From Ignavibacteriota bacterium (GTDB taxonomy: Bacteria; Bacteroidota; Ignavibacteria; Ignavibacteriales; Ignavibacteriaceae), in the NCBI GenBank assembly GCA_013285405.1, contig CP053446.1, positions 2,021,985-2,085,984 on the forward strand: DNA of 64,000 bases. Reading direction: 5' to 3'. The stretch's first letter is position 1; every line of letters begins with the position of its first letter. Of this stretch, positions 28,110-36,022 are shown in pieces. The position numbers and the translations under genes are program-made. The notes under the pieces are model-generated. The model had not been told where the DNA came from. It made no database searches and worked only from the letters and a program-made list of their open reading frames with translations.

Positions 28110-28811
28110 ATGCTGAATTTTATAAAATCATCCTCAAAACAAAAAGGTAAATTCCTTCTTTTAATCTTATTCCTTGTATTGATGTATAGTTTAGGTGGTT
28201 GCCTGAATTATTATCAGGAAGTAACTCTCTATCCTGATGGTTCTGGCAAAATGCATATTGACTACTGGATGAAATTTATGAATGAAGAAAGCGAAAAAGT
28301 TGTGCAAAATCTTGGAATTTTTAATCCTGACTCCATTCGTTCAGGCTTCAGTTCAGCTTATAGCTCTGTGGATAATGTTCTTGTCAATAAAGATAGTACT
28401 GATTCAACAACTCATGCGTTAATCGATATTAGTTTTAACCATATTGATTCGTTAAATAAAACCAAAGTTTTCAGTGAATACAATTTTTCATTCCAGGAAA
28501 AAGGTAAAGATCAAATTATTTTTAGCCAGTTTATTCCACCCATTGCAACTGGATTCGGAATTGATGCAAGCACATTCAATGTAGAATACAAGTATAAAAT
28601 TTCAGGAGATATTCTTTCGCATAATGCTCAGGAGGTTTCTGGGAAAACCTTAATCTGGCGGTATAAACTCTCTGACATTGGCAGCGGAAAAACCATAAAT
28701 GTTGTTTTTCAGCCATACAAACTGAAAGAAACACCTACCTGGATTTACATTCTATCAGGGATTGTATTACTCGTAGTTCTTTTCTTTTTATTGAAAAAAA
28801 GAAAAAGTTGA
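28110..28811 (+). CDS. Putative lipoprotein with C-terminal membrane anchor
   Basis: 233 aa, not assigned to a family with confidence. An N-terminal hydrophobic segment (about 14-30) ends in a lipobox-like SLGGC with Cys31, immediately followed by 'LNYYQEVTLYPDGSGKM', a beta-rich start also seen in LppM-like (DUF3153) proteins. The C-terminus has one transmembrane helix (about 210-228) and a KKRKS tail. It may be anchored by both lipid and helix, with a periplasmic or external domain between. An upstream A/T-rich 98-nt gap separates it from the divergent fmdB-like gene. Nothing in the neighbourhood indicates its substrate. Confidence 0.65.
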   Translation: MLNFIKSSSKQKGKFLLLILFLVLMYSLGGCLNYYQEVTLYPDGSGKMHIDYWMKFMNEESEKVVQNLGIFNPDSIRSGFSSAYSSVDNVLVNKDSTDSTTHALIDISFNHIDSLNKTKVFSEYNFSFQEKGKDQIIFSQFIPPIATGFGIDASTFNVEYKYKISGDILSHNAQEVSGKTLIWRYKLSDIGSGKTINVVFQPYKLKETPTWIYILSGIVLLVVLFFLLKKRKS

Positions 28812-28854
28812 GCTCTTTTGCTTTAAAACAGCGGGAGTGAACTTCAATATTTTA

Positions 28855-28885
28855 TTGACATAACAATAGGCTTTCCATATATTTG
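28855..28885 (+). promoter_or_regulatory. Promoter upstream of prs
   Basis: TTGACA at 28855-28860 and TATATT at 28878-28883 are separated by 17 nt, close to the sigma-70 consensus. The downstream element also reads TATATTTG, which fits the Bacteroidota -7 motif TAnnTTTG. It lies 34 nt before the prs start and probably drives prs-rplY-pth. Confidence 0.55.
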
Positions 28886-28918
28886 TCCTCTATTTTTTGA
28901 AAGAAACTCCAAGAACTT

Positions 28919-29866
28919 ATGGCAACGAACGATTATATGATATTTGCGGGTGCGTCTAATTCTCCTCTCGCAAAAAAAATTGCTTCCAGAGTTGGAAAAC
29001 CGCTCGGATTAATCGAATTAAAAAGATTTAGCGACGGAGAAATATGGGTTAAATTTGGAGAGAACATCAGAGGATTAGATATATTTTTAATACAATCAAC
29101 CAATCCTCCGGCTGATAACTTGATGGAGCTGCTCATTATGATCGATGCAGCAAAACGTGCTTCAGCAAAAAATATTACAGCTGTGATTCCTTATTTTGGA
29201 TATGCAAGACAAGACAGAAAAGATCAACCAAGAGTTGCAATTACAGCAAAATTAATAGCTAACCTGTTGACAGTTGCTGGCGCTGATCGTATTATCACGA
29301 TGGATTTACATGCAGCACAAATTCAAGGTTATTTTGATATTCCGTTTGATCACTTATATGGTTCTTCAGTATTCAAAGATAGAATAGAAGTTTATAAGAA
29401 AAATCTTGTAGTTGTTTCTCCGGATGTAGGCGGAATTAAAATGGCACGAGCTTATGCTAAGTTGCTTGATTGTGGATTGGTTGTTATTGATAAAAGAAGA
29501 CCGAAGCAGAATTTTGCAGAAGTGATGAACATTATTGGAGACGTTGATGGGAAAGATATTTTGATAGTTGATGATCTTATAGATACTGCAGGTACTTTCG
29601 TTGGGGCAATTGATGCTTTGAAGGAAAAAGGTGCACTGAATATTTATGGAGCAATAACGCACCCAGTGCTTTCAGGTCAGGCTTTGGAAAGAATAAATGA
29701 TTCCAAAGTGGCCAAACTTTTTGTTTCTGACACAATTAGTATAGAAGGAATAGATCGCGTAGAAAAAATCCAGGTTATTTCATCTGCTGAATTATTTTCA
29801 GAAGCAATTCGCAGAACATTCAATAACGAGTCAATTAGTTCATTATTTCATATCGATAAAGGTTAA
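28919..29866 (+). CDS. prs: Ribose-phosphate pyrophosphokinase
   Basis: 315 aa, class I PRPP synthetase. It transfers pyrophosphate from ATP to ribose 5-phosphate to make PRPP for purine, pyrimidine, His, Trp and NAD synthesis. Visible are 'DGEIWVKFGENIRG', 'YFGYARQDRKDQPR' (ATP/allosteric region), MDLHAAQIQGYFDIP (ribose-phosphate loop with catalytic His), 'VVSPDVGG' and the PRPP-binding motif 'ILIVDDLIDTAGT'. It starts a translation-related operon: rplY follows after 17 nt and pth 13 nt later, the prs-ctc-pth order seen in many bacteria. Confidence 0.96.
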   Translation: MATNDYMIFAGASNSPLAKKIASRVGKPLGLIELKRFSDGEIWVKFGENIRGLDIFLIQSTNPPADNLMELLIMIDAAKRASAKNITAVIPYFGYARQDRKDQPRVAITAKLIANLLTVAGADRIITMDLHAAQIQGYFDIPFDHLYGSSVFKDRIEVYKKNLVVVSPDVGGIKMARAYAKLLDCGLVVIDKRRPKQNFAEVMNIIGDVDGKDILIVDDLIDTAGTFVGAIDALKEKGALNIYGAITHPVLSGQALERINDSKVAKLFVSDTISIEGIDRVEKIQVISSAELFSEAIRRTFNNESISSLFHIDKG

Positions 29867-29883
29867 CAGGAGTTGTAGCAAAA

Positions 29884-30531
29884 ATGGAAAAAAAAATATT
29901 AAAAGCATCCGAAAGAAATGTGTTTAATAAATCAGGAAGAAGAAGATTTAGAAGAGAGGGATCGATTCCCGGCGTCTTCTATTCAAAGAATATTAAACCT
30001 CTTCATATCAATGTAGCTGATAAAGCAATCAACCCTCTGGTTTTCACATCGAAAACACATTTGATTTCTCTGGAGTTGGAAGGGCATGAAGAATATGAGT
30101 GCATCATTAAAGATGTACAATTTGATCCTGTAACAGATAGAGTAATTCATTTTGATCTGTTAGGATTGACAAAGGGTGAAAAAATAAAACTTGCAATTCC
30201 GGTTCAATTGGTGGGATCTCCAATTGGTGTAAAAGAGGGTGGAATAATCCAGCATGTAATGTATAAAGTCGAAGTTGAATGTCTGCCCCGCAATATTCCT
30301 GAACATATTGTTATTGATATTTCAGGTTTAAAACTTAACGACTCGATCCATATAGGTGATTTGAAATTTGAAAACATCGAATTCACTGATCCAAAAGAAT
30401 CATTGGTTGTTCAGGTAACTCACGCCAAGATAAAAGAAGAAGCTGCTCCTGCTGCTGAAGGTGCTGTTGAAGAACCAAAAGAACCTGAAGTGATTTCCAA
30501 AGGCAAACAGGAAGAAAAAGAAGAAGAATAA
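29884..30531 (+). CDS. rplY: Ribosomal protein bL25 (general stress protein Ctc type)
   Basis: 215 aa, the long CTC form. The N-terminal bL25 domain (about 1-95: 'GRRRFRREGSIPGVFYSK', 'IIKDVQFDPVTDRVIHFDL') binds 5S rRNA. The TL5/CTC C-terminal beta domain (about 100-185: 'VPVQLVGSPIGVKEGG'-like, 'LPRNIPEHIVIDISGL') is followed by an acidic Ala/Glu-rich tail (about 188-215). AGGAG at 29869-29873 is the ribosome-binding site. Its place between prs and pth supports the assignment. Confidence 0.94.
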   Translation: MEKKILKASERNVFNKSGRRRFRREGSIPGVFYSKNIKPLHINVADKAINPLVFTSKTHLISLELEGHEEYECIIKDVQFDPVTDRVIHFDLLGLTKGEKIKLAIPVQLVGSPIGVKEGGIIQHVMYKVEVECLPRNIPEHIVIDISGLKLNDSIHIGDLKFENIEFTDPKESLVVQVTHAKIKEEAAPAAEGAVEEPKEPEVISKGKQEEKEEE

Positions 30532-30544
30532 TTCCCAGTTTGTT

Positions 30545-31150
30545 TTGCGAGTAATATTTGGAATTGGTAATCCCGGCATTAAGTATGCATTTAGCAGACA
30601 TAATGCCGGATTTTTATTATTAGACTTCTTCGCACAAAAAAGGGATGTAAGATTTCTGGAAACTACTGGTGATTATTTAGAAGCTGCCGGTAACATAGGT
30701 ACTAATGATTTTATTTTAATTAAACCTGTAAGTTTTGTAAATAATAGTGGAATTGCTGCTAAACAGGTTTTTGATCGCTACGAAATTGAACCAAAAGATT
30801 TTCTTGTAGTGTGTGACGATATAAATTTAAAAAATTTTAGCTTAAGAGTTCGACTTTCAGGTGGGGATGGTGGACATAACGGACTGAGCTCAATCATATA
30901 CAACCTGCTGACAGACCAGTTTCCCAGAATCAGAATTGGAATTGGCAGTAATCCGGAGGGTGAATCTTTATCAGATTATGTTCTTTCGAACTTCAGCGAC
31001 GATGAGTTGAAAAAGTATTTAGATACCTTTCAAATGTGCAACCTACTTATTGAAGAATTCATCATAGGCGGTTCAAAAAAAATGCTGGAAATAAATAGCA
31101 CTTTACTCTCCAACAAAAAGACTGAAGGTTCAAAAGAGGAGGAAGTGTAA
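30545..31150 (+). CDS. pth: Peptidyl-tRNA hydrolase
   Basis: 201 aa. It recycles peptidyl-tRNAs released during translation by cutting the ester bond. The conserved 'VIFGIGNPG..Y..SRHNAGF' start contains the catalytic His of the RHNAG motif; KPVSFVNNSG (the K-P-x-T/S-F-M-N-x-S-G motif with catalytic Asn) and 'VVCDDINL' follow, with GGDGGHNGL after. The start is taken as TTG at 30545 because the conserved first strand begins right after it. No strong Shine-Dalgarno is present, so re-initiation from rplY 13 nt upstream is likely. Confidence 0.94.
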   Translation: MRVIFGIGNPGIKYAFSRHNAGFLLLDFFAQKRDVRFLETTGDYLEAAGNIGTNDFILIKPVSFVNNSGIAAKQVFDRYEIEPKDFLVVCDDINLKNFSLRVRLSGGDGGHNGLSSIIYNLLTDQFPRIRIGIGSNPEGESLSDYVLSNFSDDELKKYLDTFQMCNLLIEEFIIGGSKKMLEINSTLLSNKKTEGSKEEEV

Positions 31151-31353
31151 TTGAGTGATTAAATTCGCTTGAATTTTACCAAAATTTTGATGACTCTACT
31201 TAGCATTCATAAAGAATTACAGGTAACAATTTCATTTGGTAATGCCCCATTAATTAAATAGATTTGTTGCCCAAAGAAAACTAATTTTTATAACCCTGTT
31301 TCTAATAACTGTGTTGTTAGAGGCCTAAAGTCCAAAGGGAGTTTATTATTTAT
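31151..31353 (+). promoter_or_regulatory. Leader region of the rpsF-ssb-rpsR-rplI operon
   Basis: These 203 nt between pth and rpsF contain no gene. The last 50 nt can fold: CTAATAAC (31302-31309) pairs with GTTGTTAG (31313-31320) with a wobble and a 3-nt loop, then a purine-rich stretch leads to rpsF. In several phyla the S6:S18 complex represses its own operon by binding the rpsF leader. Position and length fit such a site, but the conserved S6/S18 motif was not identified with certainty. Confidence 0.3.
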
Positions 31354-31773
31354 ATGAATAAGCGTGTATACGAAAGTGCAGTTCTTATTAATGCTGCCCT
31401 CGATGACGAAGCAATAAAAATTCTCATCTCAAAAATCAAAGAAACAATTTCCGGCAACGGCGGGGAAATCCGGGAAATCGAAGATTGGGGAAGAAAAAGA
31501 CTTGCATACCAGATTAAAAAAAGTAAGATCGGCTATTATGTTATATTTAGATTTGATTCACAGCCTGATCTGATTACGAAACTCGAAAGGTATTATCAGT
31601 TGGATGAAACCATTCTGCGATATCTGACGATTACCCTATCTAATGATGCACTTGAACAAATCGATATTGATAAAGCTCAGCAGACTCAGTTAGTGGAAGA
31701 AGTCGAAGAAATACCAATTGTAATTTCGGAAGCTGAAGAGGATGATGAGGAAACCACTGAAAAAGACGCATAA
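31354..31773 (+). CDS. rpsF: Ribosomal protein bS6
   Basis: 139 aa: the ordinary bS6 ferredoxin-like fold over residues about 1-100 ('YESAVLINAALDDEAI', EDWGRKRLAYQIKK, 'YYVIFRF', 'ILRYLTITL') followed by an acidic tail of about 35 residues rich in Glu and Asp. bS6 binds 16S rRNA as a heterodimer with bS18, encoded two genes down. The gene order rpsF-ssb-rpsR-rplI is a highly conserved bacterial operon. ATG at 31354 has GGGAG at 31338-31342. Confidence 0.96.
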   Translation: MNKRVYESAVLINAALDDEAIKILISKIKETISGNGGEIREIEDWGRKRLAYQIKKSKIGYYVIFRFDSQPDLITKLERYYQLDETILRYLTITLSNDALEQIDIDKAQQTQLVEEVEEIPIVISEAEEDDEETTEKDA

Positions 31774-31805
31774 ATTTAACCACTGATAGTTTGGAGGATT
31801 CAACC

Positions 31806-32291
31806 ATGGCCGATTTGAAAATGCCGGAAATTAATTATGTTATTGTTGCTGGCAATTTAACCAAAGACCCGATATTCAGAGAAACGACGAATAAAACACC
31901 AGTCGTTAATTTCTCTCTTGCTTCTAACAGAAGATTTAAAGACAGCACTAACCAATGGCAGGAGGATGTTTGCTATGTTGGGATTGTGGCATGGAACAAA
32001 CTTGCTGAGAGTTGTAAGGAACGACTAAAAAAAGGTTCGGCTGTTTTAGTCGATGGAGAACTGCAAAGCAGAACCTGGAAAACTGATGATGGACACAACA
32101 GAAGTATTGTTGAGATTAAAGCAAGAAGAATTCAATTTTTAAATAAAAGAGGAAAATTTGTTGATGCTGGAGTTGGTGGTGAGGAAGAAGAAAATTCTGT
32201 AGTAACAGATGAAAACGACGTTGATTATACAGAAGACTCGTTCGATAAATTTCTCTCAAATGAAGAATCAGATTTAATGAAGGATAAATAA
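31806..32291 (+). CDS. ssb: Single-stranded DNA-binding protein without the usual C-terminal tip
   Basis: 161 aa from the ATG at 31806 ([10 protein letters not shown]). An upstream in-frame TTG at 31791 is inside the TTGGAGGATT ribosome-binding site, so it is not used here. One OB fold spans about residues 1-115: '[13 protein letters not shown]', 'FSLASNRRF', '[13 protein letters not shown]', '[15 protein letters not shown]' and '[11 protein letters not shown]'-like. The acidic C-terminal part has '[16 protein letters not shown]' but the protein ends in ESDLMKDK and lacks the D-D-x-I-P-F tip through which SSB normally binds its partners. It sits between the two ribosomal genes as in E. coli-type operons. 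Confidence 0.92.
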   Translation: MADLKMPEINYVIVAGNLTKDPIFRETTNKTPVVNFSLASNRRFKDSTNQWQEDVCYVGIVAWNKLAESCKERLKKGSAVLVDGELQSRTWKTDDGHNRSIVEIKARRIQFLNKRGKFVDAGVGGEEEENSVVTDENDVDYTEDSFDKFLSNEESDLMKDK

Positions 32292-32293
32292 AC

Positions 32294-32533
32294 ATGATGC
32301 AGCAGAAGAAAGAAATTAAAACAAAAAAGATCTGCCGGTTTACTCAGGCAAAAATTAAATACATCGATTATAAAAATGTGAAACTTCTTCAGAAATTCGT
32401 TTCCGAACAGGGAAGGATTATTCCTAAAAGGATTACAGGAACCAGTTCGAAGTATCAAAGACAGTTAGCAATTGCGGTAAAGCGAGCGCGTCATATGGCA
32501 TTATTACCGTATGTATCTGAAAGTATAAGATAA
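32294..32533 (+). CDS. rpsR: Ribosomal protein bS18
   Basis: 79 aa. '[33 protein letters not shown]' in pieces and '[27 protein letters not shown]' in pieces are the family hallmarks of bS18, the bS6 partner on the 30S platform. Cys near residue 13 is the first position of a zinc-type bS18, but the further Cys residues of that type are not visible. It starts 2 nt after ssb and ends 13 nt before rplI. Confidence 0.96.
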   Translation: MMQQKKEIKTKKICRFTQAKIKYIDYKNVKLLQKFVSEQGRIIPKRITGTSSKYQRQLAIAVKRARHMALLPYVSESIR

Positions 32534-32546
32534 ATCAGGAGTTAAT

Positions 32547-32990
32547 ATGAAAGTAATACTGAGACAAAACTATGAACCTCTTGGTCAGGTCGGTGAAGTT
32601 GTTGATGTTAAAGACGGATATGCACACAACTTTCTCCTGCCAAGAAAAATTGCTTACATCGCACTCGATGGAAATTTGAGGGCGCTTGAAGAAGAAAAGA
32701 AAGCAGTTTTGAAAAAAGCAAAACACGAATTGCAGGCTGCGGAAACACTCGCAACCGATCTTGAAAAAGTATCTATTACAATTCCGGTTCAGGTCGGTGA
32801 AGAAGATAAAATATTCGGGGCAGTTACTTCACAAATGATTGCTGATAACCTTAAAGAAAAAGGCTACGATATCGATAAAAGAAAAATTGAAATTATTGAG
32901 GTAATCAAAACGTTAGGTATTTATAGTGTGAATGTTAAAATTCATCCAAATGTAAGTGCAAAGGTTAAAGTGTGGGTGGTGAGAGAATAA
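32547..32990 (+). CDS. rplI: Ribosomal protein bL9
   Basis: 147 aa, normal for bL9. The N-terminal rRNA-binding domain ('VILRQNYEPLGQVGEVVDVKDGYAHNFLLPRKIA' in pieces) is joined by the long central helix (about 43-75, 'LRALEEEKKAVLKKAKHE') to the C-terminal domain ('IFGAVTSQMIADNL', 'KTLGIYSVNVKIHPNVSAKVKVWV'). bL9 extends from the L1 side of the 50S subunit. AGGAG at 32538-32542 gives a good ribosome-binding site. It is the last gene of the operon; a strong hairpin follows. Confidence 0.96.
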   Translation: MKVILRQNYEPLGQVGEVVDVKDGYAHNFLLPRKIAYIALDGNLRALEEEKKAVLKKAKHELQAAETLATDLEKVSITIPVQVGEEDKIFGAVTSQMIADNLKEKGYDIDKRKIEIIEVIKTLGIYSVNVKIHPNVSAKVKVWVVRE

Positions 32991-33011
32991 ATTCAAAAGA
33001 AATAAAAATAA

Positions 33012-33038
33012 AAAAGGGAAGCTTGGTGCTTCCCTTTT
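33012..33038. terminator. Bidirectional intrinsic terminator, rplI / rpmB
   Basis: A perfect 11-bp stem, AAAAGGGAAGC (33012-33022) with GCTTCCCTTTT (33028-33038), and loop TTGGT. The A run on one side and T run on the other let it end transcription from both strands. It lies between the convergent rplI and rpmB genes. Confidence 0.9.
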
Positions 33039-33060
33039 CATTTTTAAACGAATAGTATTA

Positions 33061-33300
33061 TCAGTTAACTTTTATCTTTTTTTCACGTATCAATTTTGCT
33101 ATATCAGCAGTTCCATTTTTACTAATTGTCTTAATCGATTTTGCTGATAGTTTTATGGTAACTTCACGGTTTAATTCCTGAACCCAGATTTTTTTCTTCT
33201 GTAAATTGGGTAAAAATCTTCTTTTAGATTTATTATGAGCATGCGAAATACTGCTGCCGTATCTGGGGCCAACACCAGATACCTGACATTTTCTGGCCAT
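33061..33300 (-). CDS. rpmB: Ribosomal protein bL28
   Basis: 79 aa. 'MARKCQVSGVGPRYGSSISHAHNKSKRRFLPNLQ' in pieces is a textbook bL28 start, followed by 'KIWVQELNREVTIKLSAKSIKTISKNG'. It binds 23S rRNA near the exit site. Only Cys5 of the possible zinc-binding set is present, so this is the zinc-free form. AAGGAGT lies just upstream of the start (33304-33310 on the minus strand). It is monocistronic and convergent with rplI. Confidence 0.95.
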   Translation of the reverse strand: MARKCQVSGVGPRYGSSISHAHNKSKRRFLPNLQKKKIWVQELNREVTIKLSAKSIKTISKNGTADIAKLIREKKIKVN

Positions 33301-33513
33301 TATTAACTCCTTTTATATCAATAACTTTGAAAATTTGAGCGCTTAATATAAAGATTTTTTTCTTAAACAAAACGATTTTAAACAATCCAAATTACTTTAA
33401 ATAGCTTGAAAACGCTTTTTCGGATTGAATAATTCAATTAAACTTCTAACTTAGCAGTAGTCTTTTACATCTTATCAATAATAATTGTCTATAGAAATAA
33501 TAAGAGGTTTTCA

Positions 33514-34125
33514 ATGGATTACTATGAACTACATCCCGTTAACCCTGAATTGAGGTTTATTAACAAAGCAATAAATACACTTAAAGATGGTGGAGTTATT
33601 ATCTATCCAACTGATACTGTTTATGGAATTGGTTGCGATATTTTTAACAAGCATGCATTGGATAGAGTCATGGAAATGAAAAGTAACCCGGATATCAAGT
33701 TACTAAGTTTCATCTGTCCGAATCTTAAAGATATTGCCAAATATGCAAGGGTATCGGATTATGCGTACAAAACCATGAAAAAATTATTACCCGGACCTTA
33801 TACATTTATTTTGCCTGCTGCTAAAAATGTTCCAAAAAAATTATGGAGTAAAAGAAAAACCGTAGGGATAAGAATTCCTGATCATTCAGTAACGTTAAAA
33901 ATAGTTCAGGGATTAGGAAATCCTATCATAAGTACCAGCACAACGACACGTAAAGGTGAATTACTAGTTGATCCACTTGAGATAAAATCTGTTTTTGATT
34001 TTCAGGTTGATTTGATGCTTGCTTCCGGTAATTTAATTGGGAAACCTTCAAGCGTGATTGATTTGAATGGAGACCAACCGGTTATAGTAAGGGAAGGTGC
34101 AGGTGATACTTCAATGTTTGTCTGA
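33514..34125 (+). CDS. Sua5/YciO/YrdC-family protein, YciO type
   Basis: 203 aa. The fold signature YPTDTVYGIGCDIF, 'PGPYTFILPA', 'RKTVGIRIPDHS', 'NPIISTSTT', 'KPSSVIDL' and 'VIVREGAGD' is clear. TsaC/Sua5 make threonylcarbamoyl-AMP for the t6A37 tRNA modification. The region after 'MKSNPDIKLLSFI' replaces the KxRP.xxPL loop of TsaC and matches YciO of E. coli better along its length, so it may not be the main t6A enzyme. The 213-nt gap upstream, shared with the divergent rpmB, must hold both promoters; no clear consensus was seen in it. Confidence 0.82.
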   Translation: MDYYELHPVNPELRFINKAINTLKDGGVIIYPTDTVYGIGCDIFNKHALDRVMEMKSNPDIKLLSFICPNLKDIAKYARVSDYAYKTMKKLLPGPYTFILPAAKNVPKKLWSKRKTVGIRIPDHSVTLKIVQGLGNPIISTSTTTRKGELLVDPLEIKSVFDFQVDLMLASGNLIGKPSSVIDLNGDQPVIVREGAGDTSMFV

Positions 34126-34131
34126 CAATTT

Positions 34132-34902
34132 TCATTTTCTAATAATTTGAGTAGAGGATGCTTGATAAAGTGGAGTCAAAATCACCTGATTAATGTTTAC
34201 GTTTTGAGGTCTTGTTACACAGAATAAAACTGTTTCTGCTACATCTTCCGGACTAAGTGGTTTTATCCCCGTATAAACTTTCCTGGCGCTTTCTTTATCA
34301 CCTCTGAATCTTACGATACTAAATTCTGTTTCAACCATTCCAGGATCAACGCTCGTTACTTTAATTCCTTTATCCAGAACATCGATGCGTGTTGATTTAC
34401 TCAATGCATTTACTGCAAACTTTGTAGCGGCATAAATATTTCCGTTTGGATAAACATCGTGTCCTGCTGTTGAACCAATATTTATAATATGACCTTTTTT
34501 TCTTTTAATCATCAGAGGAAGAACTTGTCTGGTTACATAAACCAATCCTTTAATATTTGTATCAATCATTTCGTCCCAGTCTTCTTTTTTACCTTCGTAT
34601 ATTCTATCCAATCCACGGGAAAGTCCTGCATTATTGATGAGGATGTCAATCTTCTTCCAATGACTATCCAATGCGTTGATTGTCTCTTCAACTTTTTCAT
34701 AGTTGCGTACATCGAGTTTTATACATTTCGTTTTTATTCCATATTTCTTTTCTAATTTTTTAGCGATTGATTTTATTCTCTCTATTCTTCTTGCTGATAG
34801 TATCAAGTTTGATTTTTCTTTTGCAAAAACTTCTGCACAAGCTTTGCCAATTCCAGAAGAAGCACCGGTGATGAGAGTAGTTTTGCCTTTTAATTGATTC
34901 AT
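34132..34902 (-). CDS. Short-chain dehydrogenase/reductase, YdfG-like
   Basis: 256 aa classical SDR: cofactor motif TGASSGIG (12-19), NNAG (90-93), catalytic Ser144 and Tyr157-x-x-x-Lys161. Arg38-Arg39 after the second strand (SARR) favours NADP(H) over NAD(H). The closest style is the YdfG group, which oxidises 3-hydroxy acids and L-allo-threonine/serine, with 'VDPGMVETEFS' after the active site, but the substrate cannot be known from the sequence. It ends 6 nt from the convergent YciO-like gene, so the two 3' ends almost abut. Confidence 0.85.
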   Translation of the reverse strand: MNQLKGKTTLITGASSGIGKACAEVFAKEKSNLILSARRIERIKSIAKKLEKKYGIKTKCIKLDVRNYEKVEETINALDSHWKKIDILINNAGLSRGLDRIYEGKKEDWDEMIDTNIKGLVYVTRQVLPLMIKRKKGHIINIGSTAGHDVYPNGNIYAATKFAVNALSKSTRIDVLDKGIKVTSVDPGMVETEFSIVRFRGDKESARKVYTGIKPLSPEDVAETVLFCVTRPQNVNINQVILTPLYQASSTQIIRK

Positions 34903-34988
34903 TTGATAACCTGAAAAGTAGAGTTTGATGGAAACAAAATTAAAAATATTTAAAGAGAAAAATAATTATTAATAATTGTTCAAAAACA

Positions 34989-36005
34989 TTAATTAAAAAC
35001 ACCTGCAATCTTTTCACCGCAGGAATTACAGCAGCCATTGACAATTTTATTTGAGATGACTGAATGCCAATCACGTTTAATTAATTTTTCATTGCAGTTT
35101 GGACAATAAGTAGCTTGTCCCTCAGTGTTATGAACATTTCCAACGTAACAGTACTTAATTCCTAAATCCATTGCAATTTTTCTTGCTCTGGTTAAAGTTT
35201 TTTCTGGTGTCCTTTCTTTATCCATCATTCTGAAATCAGGATGGAAAGCTGTGAAATGCAACGGAACAGTATCACCAAGATTTTTTAATATCCATTCACA
35301 TTCAAATTTAACTTCTTCAGCTGAATCATTTTCGTCCGGAATAAGTAAAGTTGTGATTTCAAACCAGACATCCGTTTCTTTTTTTAACCAGATAAGAGTG
35401 TCAAGTACATCATTAAGATGTGAATAAGTATTCTTCCAATAAAATCTATCCGTGAATCCTTTCAAATCAATATTAGCTGCATCGATATATTTATAAATAT
35501 CTTTACGTGCTTCTTTGTCAATATATCCTGCAGTTACCATTACAGATTTTATTCCTTCTTCTCTCGCAATCTTTGAAATATCAATAACGTACTCACCAAA
35601 AATTGTTGGATCATTATATGTAAATGCAATAGAAGGTGTGCCGTAACTTTTTGCCAATGCAACAACTCCTTCTGGCGAAACATCAAGAGAATTTTCATCA
35701 TCAAGTTTGGCTTTACTAATTGACCAGTTCTGGCAAAACTTGCATCCAAGATTACAGCCTGCCGTTCCAAAACTTAAAATAGTTGTGCCGGGAAGAAAAT
35801 GATTAAGAGGTTTTTTTTCTATTGGATCAACTGCAAAGCCGGTTGGTTTTCCATAACCAATTGTGTACAACTTTCCACCGTGATTTTGTCTGATATAACA
35901 AAATCCGGGCTGACCATCGCCTATTTTACAATATCGTGGGCAGAGAGTACATAAAATTTTATTATTATCAGTTGGTTCCCACCATTTTGCTAAAACTTTT
36001 TCCAT
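34989..36005 (-). CDS. amrS: AmmeMemoRadiSam-system radical SAM enzyme AmrS
   Basis: 338 aa. Radical SAM motif CNLGCKFC with Cys84, Cys88 and Cys91 (CX3CX2C) in 'FGTAGCNLGCKFCQNWSISK'. The N-terminal 'CTLCPRYCKIGDGQPGFC' Cys cluster (from about residue 19) and the C-terminal zinc-ribbon-like CPNC...CCNSC (from about residue 305) match the AmrS/pyruvate-formate-lyase-activase-like group. AmrS normally co-occurs with AmmeCR1 and Memo proteins, whose genes are not in this window. The target is not known. It is 17 nt downstream of the pyruvate kinase gene on the same strand, so it may be the third gene of the lon-pyk unit. Confidence 0.85.
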   Translation of the reverse strand: MEKVLAKWWEPTDNNKILCTLCPRYCKIGDGQPGFCYIRQNHGGKLYTIGYGKPTGFAVDPIEKKPLNHFLPGTTILSFGTAGCNLGCKFCQNWSISKAKLDDENSLDVSPEGVVALAKSYGTPSIAFTYNDPTIFGEYVIDISKIAREEGIKSVMVTAGYIDKEARKDIYKYIDAANIDLKGFTDRFYWKNTYSHLNDVLDTLIWLKKETDVWFEITTLLIPDENDSAEEVKFECEWILKNLGDTVPLHFTAFHPDFRMMDKERTPEKTLTRARKIAMDLGIKYCYVGNVHNTEGQATYCPNCNEKLIKRDWHSVISNKIVNGCCNSCGEKIAGVFN

Positions 36006-36022
36006 CTATCATCAAATATTAA

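Noticed and set aside
31791-31805. TTG start for ssb giving MEDST before MADLK
   Set aside because: TTGGAGG is the ribosome-binding site; ATG 31806 has ideal spacing and a normal SSB N-terminus.
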